From positions 1 through 35,565 of the forward strand of contig JAEZFR010000113.1 in assembly GCA_023417285.1 (NCBI GenBank): a stretch of DNA of 35,565 nucleotides. Reading direction: 5' to 3'. The notes under the pieces are model-generated. The model saw only the letters and a program-made list of their open reading frames with translations, did no database searches and had not been told where the DNA came from. Of the stretch, positions 33,832-35,565 are shown one piece after another. Numbering within the stretch: position 1 is the stretch's first letter; every line of letters begins with the position of its first letter. A program made the position numbers and the translations under genes. Source of the stretch: Bacillota bacterium. GTDB lineage: Bacteria > Bacillota > Clostridia > Acetivibrionales > DSM-1351.

Positions 33832-34794
33832 ATGAGAAAAATTTTGGTTATAGGAAGTCTTAATATGGACTTTGTTGTTAATGTAAAATATATGCCACAG
33901 CAGGGAGAAACGTTGCTTGCAGATAATTTAGAACTTATATCAGGTGGTAAAGGTGCCAATCAGGCATTTGCTTTGGGAAAACTTGGAGCCAATGTAACGA
34001 TGCTAGGCGCTGTAGGTAATGATTCCTATGGGGACATTCAAATTGAAGGACTTAAGTCTGTGGGCGTGGATACAACACGAATTGCACGGATACAGGGGGA
34101 AAATACAGGAATAGCATTTATAACTGTAAATGAGCAGGGAGACAATAGTATAATAGTAATCCAAGGTGCTAATAAATGTGTCAGCAAAGAATATATTGAT
34201 AAAAACCTCCAGGCAATTGAAGAATGTGATATTGTTATTTTTCAGTTGGAGATACCGCTTGAGACTGTTATTTATGCAGCTCAAAAGGCTAAGGAACTAG
34301 GAAAATTAGTTATACTGGATCCTGCCCCAGTACCAGAAAATTTGCCAAAAGAGCTCATGGCTAACGTTGATGTCATTAAGCCAAACGAAACGGAACTTGC
34401 CCAACTGACAGGGATTCAAGATATAGAAGGCTGTTTAAAAACAGCTGTTGATATTTTAAAAAATCAAGGGATTAAAACTGTTATAGTTACTCTTGGAGGT
34501 AAAGGTTCAGTTGTTTCTACTCAAAATGATATGTTGATACATTTCAAATGTGATAATGTCAAGGTAACTGATACTACTGCAGCAGGAGACAGTTTTATTG
34601 CTGCTATGGCTTTGGGTCTTTCTGAAGGAAAAGAAATAGATACTGCTGTTGAATTTGCAAATCATGTTGCTTCAATTGTTGTAACCAGAAAGGGAGCTCA
34701 ATTATCAATGCCATCAATAGAGGAAGTGAATAAATATATTTCAGAGTATGCCTCGGCGCAATGCAGTGTAGCTGAAGTTACAAGCCATTCATAA
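33832..34794 (+). CDS. rbsK: Ribokinase
   Basis: A 320-residue PfkB-family kinase with the ribokinase hallmarks GSLNMDFVVNVKYMPQQGET, SGGKGANQAFALGKLGA, KPNETEL and DTTAAGDSF with catalytic D253. The AAGD form is the same as in E. coli RbsK. It phosphorylates D-ribose released by the nucleoside hydrolase, or a similar sugar, at O5. It is the second ribokinase-type domain in this block, besides the one fused to the LacI regulator. The ATG at 33832 has GGGGTATGG about 11 bases upstream, a somewhat distant ribosome binding site. The 120-bp gap before it holds AAAGGGGGACC and a four-codon ORF (33781) of doubtful meaning. Confidence 0.9.
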   Translation: MRKILVIGSLNMDFVVNVKYMPQQGETLLADNLELISGGKGANQAFALGKLGANVTMLGAVGNDSYGDIQIEGLKSVGVDTTRIARIQGENTGIAFITVNEQGDNSIIVIQGANKCVSKEYIDKNLQAIEECDIVIFQLEIPLETVIYAAQKAKELGKLVILDPAPVPENLPKELMANVDVIKPNETELAQLTGIQDIEGCLKTAVDILKNQGIKTVIVTLGGKGSVVSTQNDMLIHFKCDNVKVTDTTAAGDSFIAAMALGLSEGKEIDTAVEFANHVASIVVTRKGAQLSMPSIEEVNKYISEYASAQCSVAEVTSHS

Positions 34795-34859
34795 GGTATA
34801 ACTGGAGTAAAAATGATTAAAATACTAGTTTACATTTTAAAATGGAAGGAGGAGGTATT

Positions 34860-35565
34860 TTGAAAAAGTTACCTGAAACAATGAGAGCATTAGTAGCATA
34901 TGGAAAAGGAGATTACCGTTTTGAACCTAATTACCCTACACCTGTATGTGAGGCAGATGATATCATAATAAAAGTTGAGGGGTGCGGCGTCTGTGCAGGT
35001 GATTTAAAGTGCCAACATGGTGCCTCCATGTTTTGGGGGGACGATACCCAACCGGCATGGGTGGAGCCTCCATTTATTCCAGGACATGAATTTTTAGGTC
35101 ATATTGTTGAGGTAGGCTCAAATATAAAGGATTTTCATATCGGAGAACGAATTATAGCAGATCAAATTGTTCCATGTGGTGAGTGTAGATTCTGTAAAAC
35201 GGGGCGGTATTGGATGTGTCAGCCTCATGCAATTTTTGGTTTTCAAAAAGGAAACAACGGTGGTATGGCTGAATATGTAAAGTTTCCTAAAACTGCTGTG
35301 ATATCAAAAGTCCCAGAAGAAATGCCTCTTAAGTCTGCTCTATTGATTGAGCCATATGGATGTTCAAAACATGCAGTAGACAGAGCGCAAATTAGGAACG
35401 ACGATATCGTAGTGATTTCTGGTGCGGGAACTCTTGGTCTGGGTATGATTACATACGCAAGGATGCAAAATCCTACAAAATTAATAGTACTTGATATGGT
35501 GGATAAACGACTGGAAAAAGCAAAAGAGTATGGTGCAGATATGGTTATAAACCCTGGTAAAGGAG
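34860..35565 (+). CDS. Zinc-dependent medium-chain dehydrogenase, duplicate of the gene at 22848 (3' end outside window)
   Basis: The first 235 residues of an MDR polyol dehydrogenase. It aligns without gaps to the enzyme at 22848, with about 34 differences by eye (roughly 85% identity). It has the same catalytic C45 and H76-E77, structural C106, C109, C112 and C120, and the SGAGTLGLG cofactor motif. It starts at TTG (34860), preceded by GGAAGGAGGAGG, and this lines up exactly with the ATG of its paralogue; the first ATG (34881) is internal. It is placed 65 bp after the ribokinase, so it is likely in the same operon. Erythritol/threitol dehydrogenase-like is again the best guess at function. 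Confidence 0.87.
   Translation, partial: MKKLPETMRALVAYGKGDYRFEPNYPTPVCEADDIIIKVEGCGVCAGDLKCQHGASMFWGDDTQPAWVEPPFIPGHEFLGHIVEVGSNIKDFHIGERIIADQIVPCGECRFCKTGRYWMCQPHAIFGFQKGNNGGMAEYVKFPKTAVISKVPEEMPLKSALLIEPYGCSKHAVDRAQIRNDDIVVISGAGTLGLGMITYARMQNPTKLIVLDMVDKRLEKAKEYGADMVINPGKG

Noticed and set aside
33832..34794. AAGD in the ribokinase as a defective active site
   Set aside because: E. coli RbsK has the same AAGD form and is active.

Overview
The window is low-GC DNA with strong AAGGAGG-type ribosome binding sites, YesM/YesN-type two-component regulation, LplABC-type importers lacking their own ATPase, a LacI-ribokinase fusion and a BlaI/BlaR pair. These point to an anaerobic or aerotolerant member of the Clostridia. 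The ketose 3-epimerase at 6749-7627 matches, from memory, the characterised D-psicose (D-allulose) 3-epimerase of Clostridium (Ruminiclostridium) cellulolyticum almost residue for residue. A relative of that cellulolytic group is therefore the best guess. No rRNA, tRNA, CRISPR array, transposase or phage gene was seen.

Region 1 (1-5940) is a set of unrelated housekeeping or stress genes: the end of a catalase, a BlaI-type repressor with a BlaR1-type membrane protease behind two matching operators, a drug-type MFS exporter on the minus strand preceded by a 12-codon leader peptide with attenuator-like hairpins, and an SPL-family radical SAM protein.

Region 2 (5941-27242) is a large sugar or polyol catabolic locus built around a divergent regulatory region at 10519-11041. 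Leftward runs FAD oxidoreductase B, FAD oxidoreductase A, D-allulose 3-epimerase and an NAD-type SDR. Rightward run a YesN/YesM two-component system, an importer (two permeases and a lipoprotein), three more FAD oxidoreductases (C, D, E), three zinc-dependent medium-chain dehydrogenases and a fructokinase-like PfkB kinase. The simplest reading is import of a sugar, polyol or glycoside, stepwise oxidation and reduction by the flavoproteins and dehydrogenases, 3-epimerisation of a ketose, and phosphorylation to enter glycolysis. The five paralogous flavoproteins, and the absence of any glycoside hydrolase in this region, are the unusual parts.

Region 3 (27243-35565) is a second, nucleoside- or pentose-oriented block. 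It holds a LacI repressor fused to a ribokinase-like kinase, a nucleoside hydrolase, a second importer without ATPase, a free-standing ribokinase and the first two thirds of a zinc dehydrogenase that is a close duplicate of the one at 22848. The fusion gene has two operator-like palindromes of identical geometry flanking its promoter, 165 bp apart, which suggests autoregulation by DNA looping.

Several hairpins without U-tracts sit between genes of the two large operons, directly after both solute-binding protein genes and between FAD genes C and D. Several gaps contain degenerate short repeats, each with its own unit.
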